A DNA stretch of 64,000 bases from Metellina segmentata (GCA_947359465.1 OX375875.1:58653981-58717980); one strand, 5' to 3'. Shown: positions 1 to 12,994, counted from the stretch's first letter. Notes: generated by a model not told the origin, from the letters alone. Numbers and translations: made by a program.

Positions 1-3000
1 ATACTGAGTTGAAGCAAAATATGCAGTGATATTATTCTAATGAAGCGTGAATAAGACGACTAATTTTACAATAGTATTGACACTTAACCACAATTGCCAA
101 AATGCAGTTGGTCTTTCTATCACCCCAAATGATACATTTTTTATTAGTTTTTATTCATATATGCTTTGAAATGTCTTTAGTATATTATTCGTTATTAAAT
201 ATATCGTAATTACATATTAAGCTGGGTTTTGCATAGATCTGATTGTAACGAGAGTCACAGTGAATTACCCTATAGCAAAATTACTACATAAATTGCTTTA
301 AAAGTTTAATAAAAAAGAATTTACAGTTCCTGGTGATATACCTGGAGATTTTAAAATCAATATAAGAAACTGATAAGAGATAATCAATTTTGCTATGTAG
401 GAGATTGTAAAAAGATGTGTTAAAGAAATGTCTTTAGAAGCTTCAAAGTAATTAAACCGAAATTATTTCTCAATTCAGAAGAATGTACAACTAGATTCAA
501 AATTCTAAAAATAAATGGAAGTGTTTTCAAACGTGAGGTGACGAAATACTTATGTGGCCAATCGAAGATGGAAATGAAAAGTGAGATTTTTAAAACATTT
601 TGGGATCCCACGGTTTGATTGTATTGAAAAAAATATTTTACATAATCTTTTAACACATACTTTTGGGGGTTAGTGACGCTAATTTATGGTTGTGTTTTAG
701 GTTATATGCCTATATTTAACTCTTTCAAATGAAGCAATTTCACCACAAAGCCACTCTTTTTGCGGGCTGAGTTAACGTGTGTGGAAGGTCGCATCTTGTC
801 TGCAGGCCGGATAAACCTGTTACGAAAGCCATATCTGGACTTCAATCAGGGTAGAGGGATTCAAATGTTATATCAGGACTGCATGTCAATTTAACCATAC
901 AGGAGGGCCCGGTAAACTCGTATCTGGAGTTCAGGTAGCTTAAGCCTCTTTGAAAGGACATATCAAATTAACGGGCCTGATAAAGATATTTAGAGGGTCG
1001 TATCATTGTGTGGATGGCCGAATGTGGACTGAGGGTATAGAAAAGTCGTGTCTGTATTTTCTGACTGGGATCATCCCAGCCGAACACTTTAAGGGTATAG
1101 CTGAAGGTTTTTCTCATCATGACAAAGTCCTTTCTTGTAATGGAATATAGAAAAATATAGTTTCTTGTCTTAGATCATGCCAGTAGAAGTACATGGAGCT
1201 TTCAATGAAGCATTCGAATTAAGAGTCTCATCAATAAATTGCCCTGTTAATTTATTTTACGAGTGGATGTGTAAATTGGCCCTTGAAAAAGTGATCATTC
1301 CAAGTGTCGCGTTAGTATCGGGATAGGTATTAAACTTTCTTTCCTGCGAATGGCAATGAGCTGTGGCTTCTAATTCTGAGATAGCTAAGCTGTTGGTAAT
1401 TTAGCGTAAATACGTATTTTGACCTAGAAATTAATCTTAAAAACTCCCTTTCTACCCGATTAATCATCCTTTTTGAGAGCCCAGAGCTTGGAATTGTATT
1501 GTCTAATAGGTAATAACTGAGGCAGGGATGGCACTCTAAAGATCAAGTCCTGTGAATTCCGAAAACAAAATTTCAAAATAGTGACAACTTCTTTTACAAT
1601 TTAAGGGTACAATATTTTACTATCGAAATATTATGTAATCAATGCTTGTTAAAAATTAGAATATCGGATTTAAAAACACTTTTCAAAAAGACGACATTGC
1701 CAGTCATCTTCAGATTAGAGGTAGGAGGGCACACATTTGAAAACACTAGAGATATATAATAATGAATAAGGTAAGTTTGAATGAAATGATGAATTAATGT
1801 TAAGGTTTTGACCTGCAATGCCCTTTTCTTACATTTTTGAAATAATCATCACCATTATATGTATATAAAGTGCAGTTTTCACGGAACCACATTTACAATT
1901 AACGCATTCACTACAATCACATCTTTTTTAGAAGTATAATCTTCCCAACATTGAACGCATGTATTCGAGTTCATTACATATGAATTTTTGTGGGTTATAG
2001 GTTCATCTTAACTAACCATAATTGGCACTTTCTTCAATTACAGGTCGGGGTGAATGCGTTTTTATATAAAAACCAAGCTTTTCTGCTAATTAAAATGGAA
2101 GTACTAACAATCCTCATCTAACCCCAATTATATTTTGTTTAAGATTTGTTTTACACAGTCAACAAGTCCTCTTTTGTTCTCCTCTCCCAGAAGACATTGC
2201 TAACAAACAAAATATGTAAACGCTCAAAACACCAGTCACTAACGCTAATTTGTGAGACAAAAGAAAAAAAAAGCTTTTAATTTTCTTCCCACATGAACCC
2301 TTGCAAAGAGTTCAGTTTTCAAGTGTGAATTATAGTATACTATGAGAGAGAAGAGAGAGAGAGAGAGTCCAACCACATAGCCCCAAGTAACTCTGAATAA
2401 TCCCATGATTAAACTTGTGACATGATGAAATATACTTCACAAAGTAGGAAGTTAAATAATTTAATAAATGTTTAAAATATGCTTACAGAAGTCTAAAATC
2501 AATAACAGTCGCCAAAATAACTATTTTTGATCAATCAAATGACGATAGAAATAGTCTTATACATCGCTCTGCTGACATATGAAGCAAACAGCAATGCCCT
2601 CTTACTCTGACAACAAGCACAACACCTCAAAAAAAAGACGACATGCACATCAATCAAAAATTTAAATGGCGGACGATATCAGACAGTTTTATTTTAAACG
2701 TGCCTATTCCCCAAAAGTAACAAACAACTGACATAAAATCTCTAAGACATACTGAAGTCAGATACATGTTTTCAAAGCACAAGTACGAAATTTTTGAATC
2801 CTTAAAGGACAGTAAATGCTGAGGCTGAAAAAAAAAACACAACTTCCACTCCTAAATGTTTTGATGAATCGTATCTATAAAAATTAATTTTGATGATTTA
2901 CTCATGCAGCATACGTATAATAGCTATTACTTCATATCTCCCGGTGTGCTAGAATCCCTTCCTCTCACTTTCCTGAAAAAAATGAATATTTAGCTAAACC

Positions 3001-4380
3001 TACTGCTATTAATATGTCTGCCGATACTTTTGTTTTTTGATCTGTAAGCATTATACACGAAACAGTCTTAAAGTAACTGCAAGTCACATGGCATTTTACT
3101 ATCATCAGTAAACGGAAATTTTCCCCAACAATATAGTCCTAAGATTATAACATCAAAAGCCCAGAGCCAGAAAGGTGCAAATTGATTATTTTGCAGCTTA
3201 AAAAGATGATTAGTTGTTCTTTTGTGGAACAGTTTCTTTCACTGTATTTTTTTTAACTAAATTAAGAACATTATGTGTGATTTTCGAACTGAACACTCGA
3301 TCTCTTAACTTCTCTCATACAGGAAAACTTTGTTATAGCACTTTTATTTTAACTGCTAATTCAAAAAATTGATTGTTCATAACCTTTTGAGACCATTTAT
3401 CCACGCACGTAGGAAACATTTACATAGAATCAAGTGAAATAAACAAGTAATGTCACTCAAAACCTATGGTGATAAAGTTCTGAGAATCTCAAATCACACA
3501 TGATTACACGGAAATTAAACAGGTCATACATTTTTCGACAAAACAATTGTTCACCAGTCTTATACTGCAGGGGAATATATTTAAGTATAACACTTACAAC
3601 ATTCCGTCAATTTAGAAATACTAATTCCTTTTATTGCTTTTGAAAATAACTAAAAGAAGAATAACTCCATAAAAAAACGCTTTTTTTTAAGTTAATTCTC
3701 TACAAGAAATTATATTGATAAAAATTTAACAAATAATGCTTAGAGTTTTGAAGATTTTAGATCTGTTCTTTTTATGAAAACATCCTTATACTTTCAATCT
3801 TGTGCAAAAAGACATAAGCGAAAACAAATACAGAGCAATAATAGCAAATACGTTTACAAACAAAATGTTTATACGAACCATTTTCAAGCAATGTTCATCG
3901 CTAGCTAGATTTTAAAGGACCGATATACTTCTGACACATTGCTTTTATGCGCTAATCAGTCAGGGTATTTGTGCGCTTTTCCGAAAGAAGCGGGAAGAGG
4001 TGACTGATTAGTTGATAAGATGCTTATTTTTAGTTATCGCTCCATACATACATTATCTAGTCTCAAGGGAAGTTTAGTAATGGGACAATCTACTTTCACT
4101 CAAATTTTACTTTTCAATTTGTCCCCTTATCCAATGTGTTTGCCTTGCTCTATACACTACCCTACAATAATGAACCGGATGCCAGCAGATTTGCATAAAA
4201 TCCGACTGCTTGTTTGGGGATGGTTTTCGTGGTATGGATGTTGTTCCTGGTGAATTTTTAAAAAAAGTGTTTATTTTGCTTACTTGGTGTAAAAAAAAGT
4301 ATATTTTGAAATAAAATAGACGTTACTGGATACAACCATTTATTAATTATTATTTATATTTCATTTATTTATAAAAACAA
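1..4380. other. AT-rich non-coding stretch, no gene recognised
   Basis: No open frame here looks like a known protein on either strand. The part from about 750 to 1150 is richer in G and C than its surroundings and holds loosely repeated phrases such as GGCCGGATAAAC and GGGCCCGGTAAAC, possibly an old decayed repeat. A short GA microsatellite lies at 2342-2368. The rest is plain AT-rich sequence with homopolymer runs. Confidence 0.6.
2342..2368. repeat. (GA)n microsatellite
   Basis: An almost pure run of GA dinucleotides with one interruption, seen directly. Confidence 0.8.
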
Positions 4381-4394
4381 GTTACTTCAGACCG

Positions 4395-4600
4395 GAGAAA
4401 CGTGTGTGGCGAGCTGCGGCGCCGTGGTAGAGCGGTACAAATTGCACTCAAGTTGGAAGTGCGTCGCCGCAGCGGCGCCGGTGGCATGAGTTCACTACTT
4501 CCTACGATCTAATGTATCTCAGACCGCACTTGCGTTGCGGCGCCGCATGTTAAAAAATCGGATGTGAATACCGGGCCTAAATGACAGTGATGCCCTTATA
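4395..4600. repeat. GC-rich patch with repeated GCGGCGCCG cores
   Basis: A sharply GC-rich island in AT-rich DNA. The core GCGGCGCCG or its complement occurs three times (near 4418, 4470 and 4538); the last sits in the 12-bp palindrome TGCGGCGCCGCA. A phrase resembling a tRNA A box, GTGGTAGAGCGG, lies near 4424, but no B box follows. The right edge, TTAAAAAATCGGATGTG followed by an ACCGG motif, recurs at about 60333-60356, so part of it is a dispersed repeat. The type is unknown. Confidence 0.4.
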
Positions 4601-4887
4601 AATAATACTGTCTTTACCACATGTGCGTTAGAGAAGTGAGAGTAAAATTAAACTTCACTACAAAATCCACAAAACAAGCAAATTGTATACTTATAGAAAT
4701 CTAAAAAAATCCAAACCAGAAGCAAACTGAAAAAACAAGCTCTAAAAGCTGAGAAAAAGTAAAAACAAGTAGGATTCTGCCTTATATATTATCGGGTTGT
4801 CAAATGTTGAACTTAATGGAAAAATCTAACTACCATGCAAAACAAATTTTGTGTAGATTGTTCATTAGAACGGAATGACAAAACAGA

Positions 4888-5062
4888 AAAGGTAGGCAGG
4901 CAGTTGAATTTACGTAGCCTTAGAGCAACTTAATGGGTTATCGTCGACGTTCCGGGATCAATCCCGATGGGAGTGATCCGAGGACAACACTTCAAAGTTT
5001 TAAACCAGGGTTAGATGGTCACTATGAATACCTGTGCCTTCTGGCAGCCCACTCATCAAAGC
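4888..5062 (-). repeat. SINE family A, truncated copy
   Basis: Read on the minus strand it matches the body of the fuller copy at 43795-44130: the phrases for GATCCGAGGACAACAC, TCCGGGATCAATCCCG and the end CAACTGCCTGCCTACC all have counterparts. The tRNA-like head is missing or too diverged to see. The boundaries are approximate. Confidence 0.6.
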
Positions 5063-5179
5063 CAAACATAAAACCACTGGCCCAGAAGGATGCAATACAA
5101 TAAAGTTACATTTCAAAACTTATGAGATAGAATAAAAATAGTAAGCAAAACAATTTATAAAGTAACAAAGTAGACATCC

Positions 5180-6855
5180 TCCCATTTATTTTATTCTAAA
5201 AAACATTTAGGTATTGAACAAGTTGCGTTTTCATCTACTGATCTGTGAAGCTCGACTTTAATCAGTCGGTTTTCTCTTGAATGGCAACGGCGTAATTTTT
5301 CCTGGTTTAAGTACAAAAATGACTGAAATTTAGGTGTTCGAGGGGTAGATAATTTAGTGCACTTTACACCTATCTTATGCAAAATTGCGAATGTATCCTT
5401 GATTCACAATTTTGTATAGTTAACAAATGCATCCAACATTCCATTTTTATGTAGTAGTAAAGATTTTAGAATGTATTAAGAAGTACGGGACATTTTTGCA
5501 ACCTTTTCCGGTCTTAAAAACTTATTACTATTACTTACTTTACTTTGCTTTTTTCATTTTAACAATGACAATGACTCAAATCGATTTTATAGAGAGAACA
5601 AAAAGCATTTTCTTCATAATTGGGCCATTTAAGAATATGAAAAACTTCATTTTGTGAGTTTCTAAATTATGTGTAAATAGTGCATTTGTAAACATAGGTT
5701 TTACTTAGTTCTCTGAGTGGAACCGGCATAAGATTAGACGCGATAATGAAACTAATAAAGAACCCACGTTTAACCCTTCTTTACATGATTTTTTCTTTAT
5801 TGGTGAAATAAATCAAGGTGATATAATTCATGTTCAAAATTAAAGGAAAAATGGTTTAAAAAAATCTTAGTATATATTTATAGTATAAATTTAGCAAGAA
5901 ACAATATGATAGTATCATGTGGTATTTTTTAAATTGAACGCAAACTTTTTCAGAAATTGCTCTAAAAATAACAGAAACACATGTTACAAACCTTTCTTCC
6001 CCTCATTTTCACTTTTTTAGCAATAGAAACTCAAATATAATAAAACGAAATCATACGTTTATTGCAACTACAACAAACAGCGGAATGACAACTTCAAGCT
6101 CGTTTTATTGATAGTGACACTTGCTTATTTTTGACAACTATGTTTTTTTTACGCAATGGACATTAAAAAGGTATCCAGACACGATCAACTTAAAGTGAAC
6201 TTGTTCTTTTATATAGTTTTTCGATGGCTTCTCCTTATGAAAACTTAGTAATTTTTGCAACGTATATCGTCAAGGCTTACGCTCCAACCTGATTTGCTTT
6301 CAAAATTCGCTCTTCTTATAAAGATGGAGCACGGCACCTGTTCAAACTCATTGCTTTTAACTTGTATAAAATATTTGTATAAGAATTTTAAATAGCTAAT
6401 TTAAAAATTATTTATTGGTTAATTTAATCAGCTAATGGATGTTAAGAGAAAATGTTAATTCAAATTTCAAATGGATTAAAAACGGTTTTTCAGTTGCTAA
6501 CGGTTAGTGTTAGTTGCTATGTGATAACAAACTCAATATTAGTAGTTAATAATAACTATTATTTCAAGTTAACAATAACCGTTAATAGTGTTAAACGAAA
6601 CAGTTTTTATCGCACATAATTGGAAACACTCCTCTTTACTTTGTGTTTTGGCATTCTTTGGCAACATCTACTACATTGCTTCTAAACAGTTATTTGAACT
6701 ACAAAGTCACTCGAAGTAAAGGGCGTTACAAGTTGTTAATATTTAACGTTCACAGTCATTTTAATTCGAGCTGACGATACTGGCAGAGAAATATGAACAC
6801 TCGCACAGCTCGATCTGCGTCGTATTGCAGATTACCACAACATACATGCTCGAAT
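5180..6855. other. AT-rich non-coding stretch, no gene recognised
   Basis: Nothing coding is supported. From about 6400 to 6600 there is a dense cluster of TTAAC/GTTAA words, including ACCGTTAATAG and ACGGTTAGTGTTAG, which could be the sub-terminal repeats of a decayed transposon. I could not find ends for it. Confidence 0.5.
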
Positions 6856-6872
6856 AATCACAAGGAACGAAA

Positions 6873-7197
6873 GTATGGCAGGTTGATAGTTGAATTAACG
6901 TCGGATTGAAGCAACACAACGGGCTTTTGCCGACATTCCGGGATTAATGCCGAAGATAAAAATCCAAGGACAACAACGCGTAATTTTGAACCATGGCCAG
7001 GCAAGAAGACTGAATATCTAAGATGGAACCCCACTCTCCAAACTTGCACACCACGCCATAGTGAGGACATTTGAGGCCACGACAGTTTAACGTACACTAG
7101 CCTACAAGTGCACGATGGTCTTAGGCTGGATCAATTTTCTAAATCATAACCCTCCAGTTGCTAATGCAAGACTCTTTAAACTGAGCTACAGCGGTTC
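6873..7197 (-). repeat. SINE family A, near full-length copy
   Basis: On the minus strand this starts with a decayed tRNA-like head (about 7195-7120) and continues with the family body, including the counterparts of TTGGAGAGTGGGGT, CCATGGTTCAAAATTACG and the 3' part with TTGTGTTGCTTCAATCCGACG. It runs parallel to the copy at 43795-44130 over its length, with scattered differences. It has no coding capacity; SINEs depend on a LINE for movement. Confidence 0.7.
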
Positions 7198-7599
7198 CTT
7201 GTAAATTAAGATACAGTTGATCTGCGAACAATTTTTTTTAGCCGATTTAATTCAATTCACCCCAGATTGGATTGGATAATCAGTTTTTTGGCGCAAGGTG
7301 CATTTAATTCCGGTTGACACCTACATGTTTCACTAGCTTATGCAAAACACCCAAATCCTAGCATTTGTATAAGCTAAACCCTTACGACCCTTCGGTCAAA
7401 AGCTCTGCAAAAAGACCACGTGCTTTCCTGCAACAAAATCTGCAAACTTACCCGCGGCGACCTAAACGTCAATGCGGCATGTTTCGTTTGGATCCTGATG
7501 TCTTTGACTTCAATTTTCCTAACTTTATCTCCCCATGCAAATTCTTTTTGCAAAACCTATATTGGATCATGACCTTTTTGTCACTCGTAGACGCTGAGC

Positions 7600-8000
7600 A
7601 TTTTTAGACTCGACTGGACCCCAATTGAATCACTAAAACACGACAGTTTTATTTCTCAATTTTCGACTTTGTTTTTCTTTTATTAAATTAAAATTTTAAT
7701 CTTTTTCTACTTGCAATGGATCATCGAAGTTTGCCACCTCTGAATGCGGTCACAACTCGGAAGGGAAACCGACTGACTTGCTGATATCGCTTAAGGAGGT
7801 GGCGCCATCTCTCGAAACTTCGCTTAGCTGAAAATTATGTTTATTTTTATCAGCCTATTTAAATCATTTTTTCTTTTTAAATTTCTCTCTTAAATTATGC
7901 AATTCAGTTTTATGTCACACACACCTGATGACGGGGAGTTAAGCTGCTTTGCAGTAGGCACTCCGGAAGTGATTGTCCAGTCCAGTATAAGCTAAACCAA
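7600..8000. other. Segment flanked by inverted GACTGGAC-type ends, with a strong hairpin
   Basis: The left side reads GACTGGACCCCAATTGAATC and the right side GTGATTGTCCAGTCCAG, roughly inverted copies. Just inside the right side, after CTGATGA, a hairpin can form: GGAGT pairs with ACTCC and, inside it, CTGC with GCAG. An extra inverted pair (CGAAGTTTGCCACCT and AGGTGGCGCC...CGAAACTTCG) lies at 7725-7830. It may be an end of a retroelement. No protein is encoded. Confidence 0.3.
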
Positions 8001-8031
8001 TCTCAATTTTATTGATGTATAAGAACATATA

Positions 8032-9000
8032 CACTGACGAGCCAAAACATTATGACCATCCCCACATTTTTCAATGAACTCGTCTGGATGACGTGTAGGG
8101 CATGTGATTAAGTGAGAAAAGTATTTAACATCTGCTGGAGAATGTAAGTAATCATTCTTGCACTCTTGCAAGTGATGGGAAAGGCTGCTGATCTAAGCGA
8201 ATTTAACAGAAGGCAGATCGTAAAGGGCTCGAAGACTCGGAACGTATATCACCGAAACTGCAAAACTGATAGGTTGTTGACGATCTGCCGTTGTTAGTAT
8301 TCATGCAAAGTGGATAAATGACGATGACATCAGCAGTAGACACCAAGGTGTTGGTCGTCCACGCATCATCAAAGAAAAAGTACGTTGGAGACTGTCCCGC
8401 TTGGCAAAGCAAAATCGCTCGGAACAATGGCTCAGTTGACAGCACAATACAATGCAGGTCCAAGCGCAAGTGTTTCGGAACACACGGTTCAGCGGACGCT
8501 GTTGGATATGAGACTGTGCAGCAGACGTCCCACTTGTGTGCCTCTGTTGACCAAGCGACAACTACGCCTACAGTGGACCTGGGAACATCGAGGCTGGACC
8601 ATGGATGAGTGGAATGCGAACTATCTGAACATCATTGCGTATCAGCTGCACCCTTACATGGCGCCTGTCTTCCAACTGGAAATGGAATCTTCCAGCAAGA
8701 CAACGCCCGATGTCACAAGGCTGAATTCCACTTAATGTCCTGGCCACCTAACTCGCTGGATCTTAATCCGATAGAGCACATTTGGGGTGTCATCGAGCGG
8801 CATCTCAGAGCTCAAACACCACCATGTCCGAATATCTCGACTTTGCGTGACCGCTGCTTAGACATTTGGTACAACCTGTCTTTAGTCATGTACCAAGAAC
8901 TTGTGGCATCTATGCCCAGGCGAGTTACAGCTGTTTTGCAGGCCAAAGGAGGCGCAACGCGTTATTGAATAGGTGGTCATAATGTTTTGGCTCTTCAGTG
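8032..9000 (+). mobile_element. Tc1-like DNA transposon, internally deleted
   Basis: The ends are inverted repeats: the left begins CACTGACGAGCC and the right, read in reverse, CACTGAAGAGCC, both continuing GAGCCAAAACATTATGACC. The element is flanked by the TA target duplication (8030-8031 and 9001-9002), as expected for Tc1/mariner. At 969 bp it is shorter than the usual 1.2-1.6 kb, because a middle part of the transposase is missing. The TIRs agree almost base for base, so the element is not very old or the family is young. Confidence 0.93.
8175..8968 (+). pseudogene. Tc1-like transposase remnant
   Basis: The frame starting at 8175 (MGKAADLSEFNRRQIV) gives the first helix-turn-helix. After frame changes the second DNA-binding half follows (TVQRTLLDMRLCSRRP, about 8485-8530), then TMDEW near 8600. 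The segment that should carry the first catalytic aspartate, usually W-S/T-DE, is gone. The reading resumes with GNGIFQQDNARCHKA (second D) and SLDLNPIEHIWGVIE (D...E), ending at 8968. It cannot make a working enzyme: frameshifts and the lost catalytic block rule it out. In the intact family this protein cuts and pastes the element at TA sites. Confidence 0.88.
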
Positions 9001-9002
9001 TA

Positions 9003-10740
9003 TACACTGTCTTAAAGTGGTAACCATTTTAACCATTTAAAGGAATGATACAAAACATTTTTTCCTTATTCCGGATCACAATTAGATGAGTCCCACAATT
9101 TCCTTTCTGGTAAAAGTGTCCAAAGATGTCTCGTATTTGCATGAATATTTTCCATGCACCTGAAACACTGCAGAACGTGGTCAGGACTAGACATACTGTT
9201 ACCCTTACGGCTTTGAGATTCCTGGTAAATCTTCTATTTGATCAGTTCTAATCTTGAAAATGCTGTAGAATTTTTCTACTTAAGTTAAAGTTACTAAGCA
9301 ATTAAATATGCTTTGACTATGCTACAGAATACTTAAAAAATTGGGAGGGAAGGAGTGTGAGGAATTAAAAAGCAATGTCGCTTTTTTATGAATGTATTAG
9401 ACCGAATAAGATATTTAATACTTTTAGATTTATTATGGAGTTGTTACATCGCATATCTATTACTCAGTTCATCTTGAATACTCCTTGACACCAGAATATA
9501 TACCTGGATGAAAACTTGTGTTGCTAATGAGAAGCAAAAAATAAATAAATTTATGTTTCGATTTTAAATTGCAAAAATTCGACTTGCAAATAATTAAAAA
9601 TTACAATTATCTTAAAATGAATGTGAAAGCATAAAATTAAAAGATATTCAATGATCAAGCATAAAATGAAATCTTCAAAGTCAAAGTGAAAATAAAAAAG
9701 GTGGTATTCTGGTGTCACTCACTGTAAAACTACAGATGGAGAGCAACTTAATTCAAAAAAATGTACAAGCTTTTTTCTGAAGAAAAGATAATAATAATTA
9801 TTTTGTGTATTTTGATAAACAATAAAAACTTAATACGAAAAATAAAACAAAATGAACTTGCCCTCAACTTTTTGAATAGACAGTGCTGTCATCTACTGTC
9901 TAGTAAAGGCAAACCAAACGTTGTGAGATAAATATTTGTCCCATAGAGATTTATATTGTATTACAATAAATATAAATTTGTGATCACAAATCCAACTATT
10001 ATGGCTTGAAATAATTTTGGCGGAACAAGAAAAATAAAGCCATCAATAAAAGTAGTTCAACATATTATCACAAATTTCTAATCTGTTTCCTGAAACTAAG
10101 AAAAGATTAACAGTTAAAAAATCTTAAGAAAGCTTATTCTAATTACACTTCACAACAATGTTTTGATACCTTTGTCGTAAAATCTATTGCAAATACAAAT
10201 TTTTATGGAAATCTGAGGAGAGATGCTTAGGTGTAAAAAATTAAGAAGGTGGGACAACAAACACCTCACTGCCTTAAAGGATTACTACAGTCTATATCAC
10301 TGATTAAAGACTATTCGAATTTGCCTGTGATTTCCAAACCTTTCTTTAATAAAATAGTGAATCATAAGACACTTTAAATTATTACACTTCTCTGCAAAAA
10401 AATTTTCTTTCGAGCCCTGACACCATTCCTGCTGATTCTTTTTTAAAATGACCTCCTGTTATCAATTATGACCCCCGTTTTCTCCCATCGCCCACCGTTT
10501 TCTAGGGACGCACCTTTCTATGCTTGCCACTTTTTGACATAATTTTATGGACATAAGTTTGATTTGAGAGTGGGGAAAATAATTATTTTAACCATTAAAT
10601 ATCTTTTGAGAGCTAGAGATGTGAAAAGCTCTAAAACTAGAACATTTGTAGCAAGGAGGGAGATTTTTTTTTTTTGGGGGGGGGGCATTTTTTACATTTA
10701 TTTTCTACATATTCCAGCTTCTAGTCTCCCCTTTTCCTCT
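9003..10740. other. AT-rich non-coding stretch, no gene recognised
   Basis: No coding signal. A pure tract of 12 T followed by 10 G lies at 10664-10685. Confidence 0.6.
10664..10685. repeat. T12-G10 homopolymer tract
   Basis: Twelve T residues run directly into ten G residues. This is simple sequence and is prone to assembly error. Confidence 0.8.
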
Positions 10741-11169
10741 CCCAAACACCTCAAATAATAAAAAATATATAGCAACAATTTTGGCCAAAGGCGGGTGAGG
10801 GATGAGACGTCCCGAATCCCTCGCAAGAAAGTGTGGAAGATTTACTGTACGACGGTGACGCTCTCAATAACTCGCGCGCTTCGTGGTTTGCGCTGGAATT
10901 TTTACGTTTTGACAAGTTTAAACTTGCATCGCTTTTATCACTCTTGTTGTGAACAGTGGAAGTCAAACAAAAGTAACAATCTGTGAGATGGCAGCGAGCT
11001 TCGCGCCAAACCATGAGCACAGCAAATGGCATTGATTTCTGAGTACCTTTGAGCCATTTGGTCAAGCTACTGTAACAAGTAGTGAAGCAAAACTTTGGAG
11101 CCCAATCCTTGTCCTGATCGCCAACTTGGCAATCAAAGTAAAATTGATAAGAAGTTTTAAAAAGCGGAG

Positions 11170-11217
11170 ACTCCACTGGTATGCCAGTGTAGGCATAAGA
11201 AACAACAACAACAAAAA
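11170..11217 (+). repeat. SINE family C, 3' tail fragment
   Basis: The phrase GCCAGTGTAGGCATAAG followed by AAC repeats is shared with the 3' end of the longer copy at 40090-40500. About 400 bp upstream (10790-11170) is richer in G and C than the surroundings but I could not align it with the other copy. Confidence 0.55.
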
Positions 11218-11619
11218 GCGGAGAAAAGGGGTTTTCGTTGCGCTATTAAAGTAAATACACAGCAAACACAGCAGAAGCTATCGGGATGATTTTTACACTC
11301 GCGTGGCATAATTAAACAGAAAATCAATGCTCGGAATTAATCTCAACTTACACTCATGCACTGTAATTCACTTTGAAAAAGCAGGAGCAAATAATTTGGA
11401 CCGTTTTACACAGTCGAAACAACTTTGAAACGCAGAATACCCCTATAATACCGAAAATTCGATTTTCAAGCAGACCAGTGTTATTTTACATCACGTAAAG
11501 TAATGATGCTTTTCAGACCCTTCGTTCTTGACCTGATTGCAGCACTTGTACTGTGTCTAAGTGTATGTTTAAAAGTATCATTACTTCTGCAAAATAACTA
11601 AAATTTGGGCAACCTTAAA

Positions 11620-12245
11620 ATTGTTACGCTGGGCTTGTTAAGCTTAATTTCAAATGTGACGCAGTTTAAAAATCAGAACGATGTCAGAGGAAATACTTCC
11701 TTTATAAAAGTTCCTGTGCTGTGTGGGTATTTTTGTCTACTTTGTACCATATGGTACTTGCCGACCCTTTTCCCTAACACGAGGACGCTGGAATGTTTCG
11801 GAATGCGAAAACAACTTTAGTCTGTGCACGTGCGGCTCCTCGACGGCCCGGCGGCCCATTTGATCCATTCACAGCTGGAGTTTCCGTCGGTTCCCCAATC
11901 TCGTATCTGGGATCAAGTTTTTGCGGTGGGGACTCAAGTCGGCATGACAGACGGTTTTCGCATCTGTGTGGGGGTGTTTCTGTTCTGGAGAGGACATAAA
12001 CATCTCTAGAGGGCTCGGAATTCACCCCCCTCTGGTTGGCAGCTGCGGTTCTGTTTGAGCGAAGCGAACGTGGATTTTTAGGAGGATTCGGACTCGAGCT
12101 TCGACGAGAGACAGACGTCTCTGTTTTGCCAATTTTGTTACTTTGGCTTCAGGCAGGTTTCGGTTGTCGATGGCTGTGCCCATAATTATCTTGTAAATAT
12201 TTAATTTATGTAAATAAATAGTTTAATTTTAAACCAGCTGTCCGT
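11620..12245 (+). other. GC-rich segment, possible solo LTR or promoter island
   Basis: This stretch is much richer in CpG than its surroundings. A TATA-like TTTATAAAAG sits at 11700-11709, and AATAAATAG polyadenylation-like sequence near 12212 is followed by TTAAACCAGCTG. TGTTACGC near 11623 resembles the start of some Ty3/Gypsy LTRs and the right side closes near TTCTTACA (12249-12256). I could not find a target duplication or any retroviral-type protein nearby, so an LTR is only one reading; a host promoter island is another. Confidence 0.3.
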
Positions 12246-12994
12246 CAAATTCTTACATGACGGTACAACTTTGTCTTTCAACATTAAAGATGAAGTACCT
12301 CCGCTTAAAGGATGATACGTACTTAATCTGATAAAAGCTGGTCCGTTGTCCGAGAAAAACAAACGGCTTTATTTCTCAGACATAATGTGATACCCCGTCT
12401 GCAGTTTCTTAGAGTTCAATTCGTCTTTTTTTTCTTGTTTCACTAACTTTCCTATACTTACCTTTCAGAAAATTTAGATTTTTATTAATTTAGAATTTGA
12501 GATGCACAAAGCGGCACCGTAGAACAATCAGAGAAAGGGGAAAAGCTGATTGGTCTGCTTGTGTCTTACACAATCTTATTTCAGTTTTCACACACCTCGC
12601 ATGTCATTCTACATAAAGATGAGCAGCATCATAACGCTATGCACTTGTCTGTTTTTTAAACCGATTTAACATGCGGTGTTTCACAAGCCTCCGAGCAGCC
12701 AAAGGCATTGCTCTGAGGAAACTGGTTGATTGAAGTGCTTGGTCACGAGAGTTCGGATCTCGTATATGTCGATGTTCAGTTGAGGTCTACGGTAAGTACG
12801 ATGCAAAGTAGGAAGCAGCACTTCTCATGGTGACTAGTGATTACTCTGAAAATGTCAGGTTATAGCCAATTAATGCTTGAAAGATCACACCATAAATAAG
12901 CACATAATTGGAAACACCTTTAATGTAATTTTTTCTGGTCTAATAATAACAGATTAGGACCTTCGTGTACCATATGTTGTGCAGCTCTGTAGAT

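Noticed and set aside
10751..11176. 141-codon minus-strand frame
   Set aside because: No recognisable domain; it overlaps GC-richer repeat-like DNA that ends in a SINE tail.
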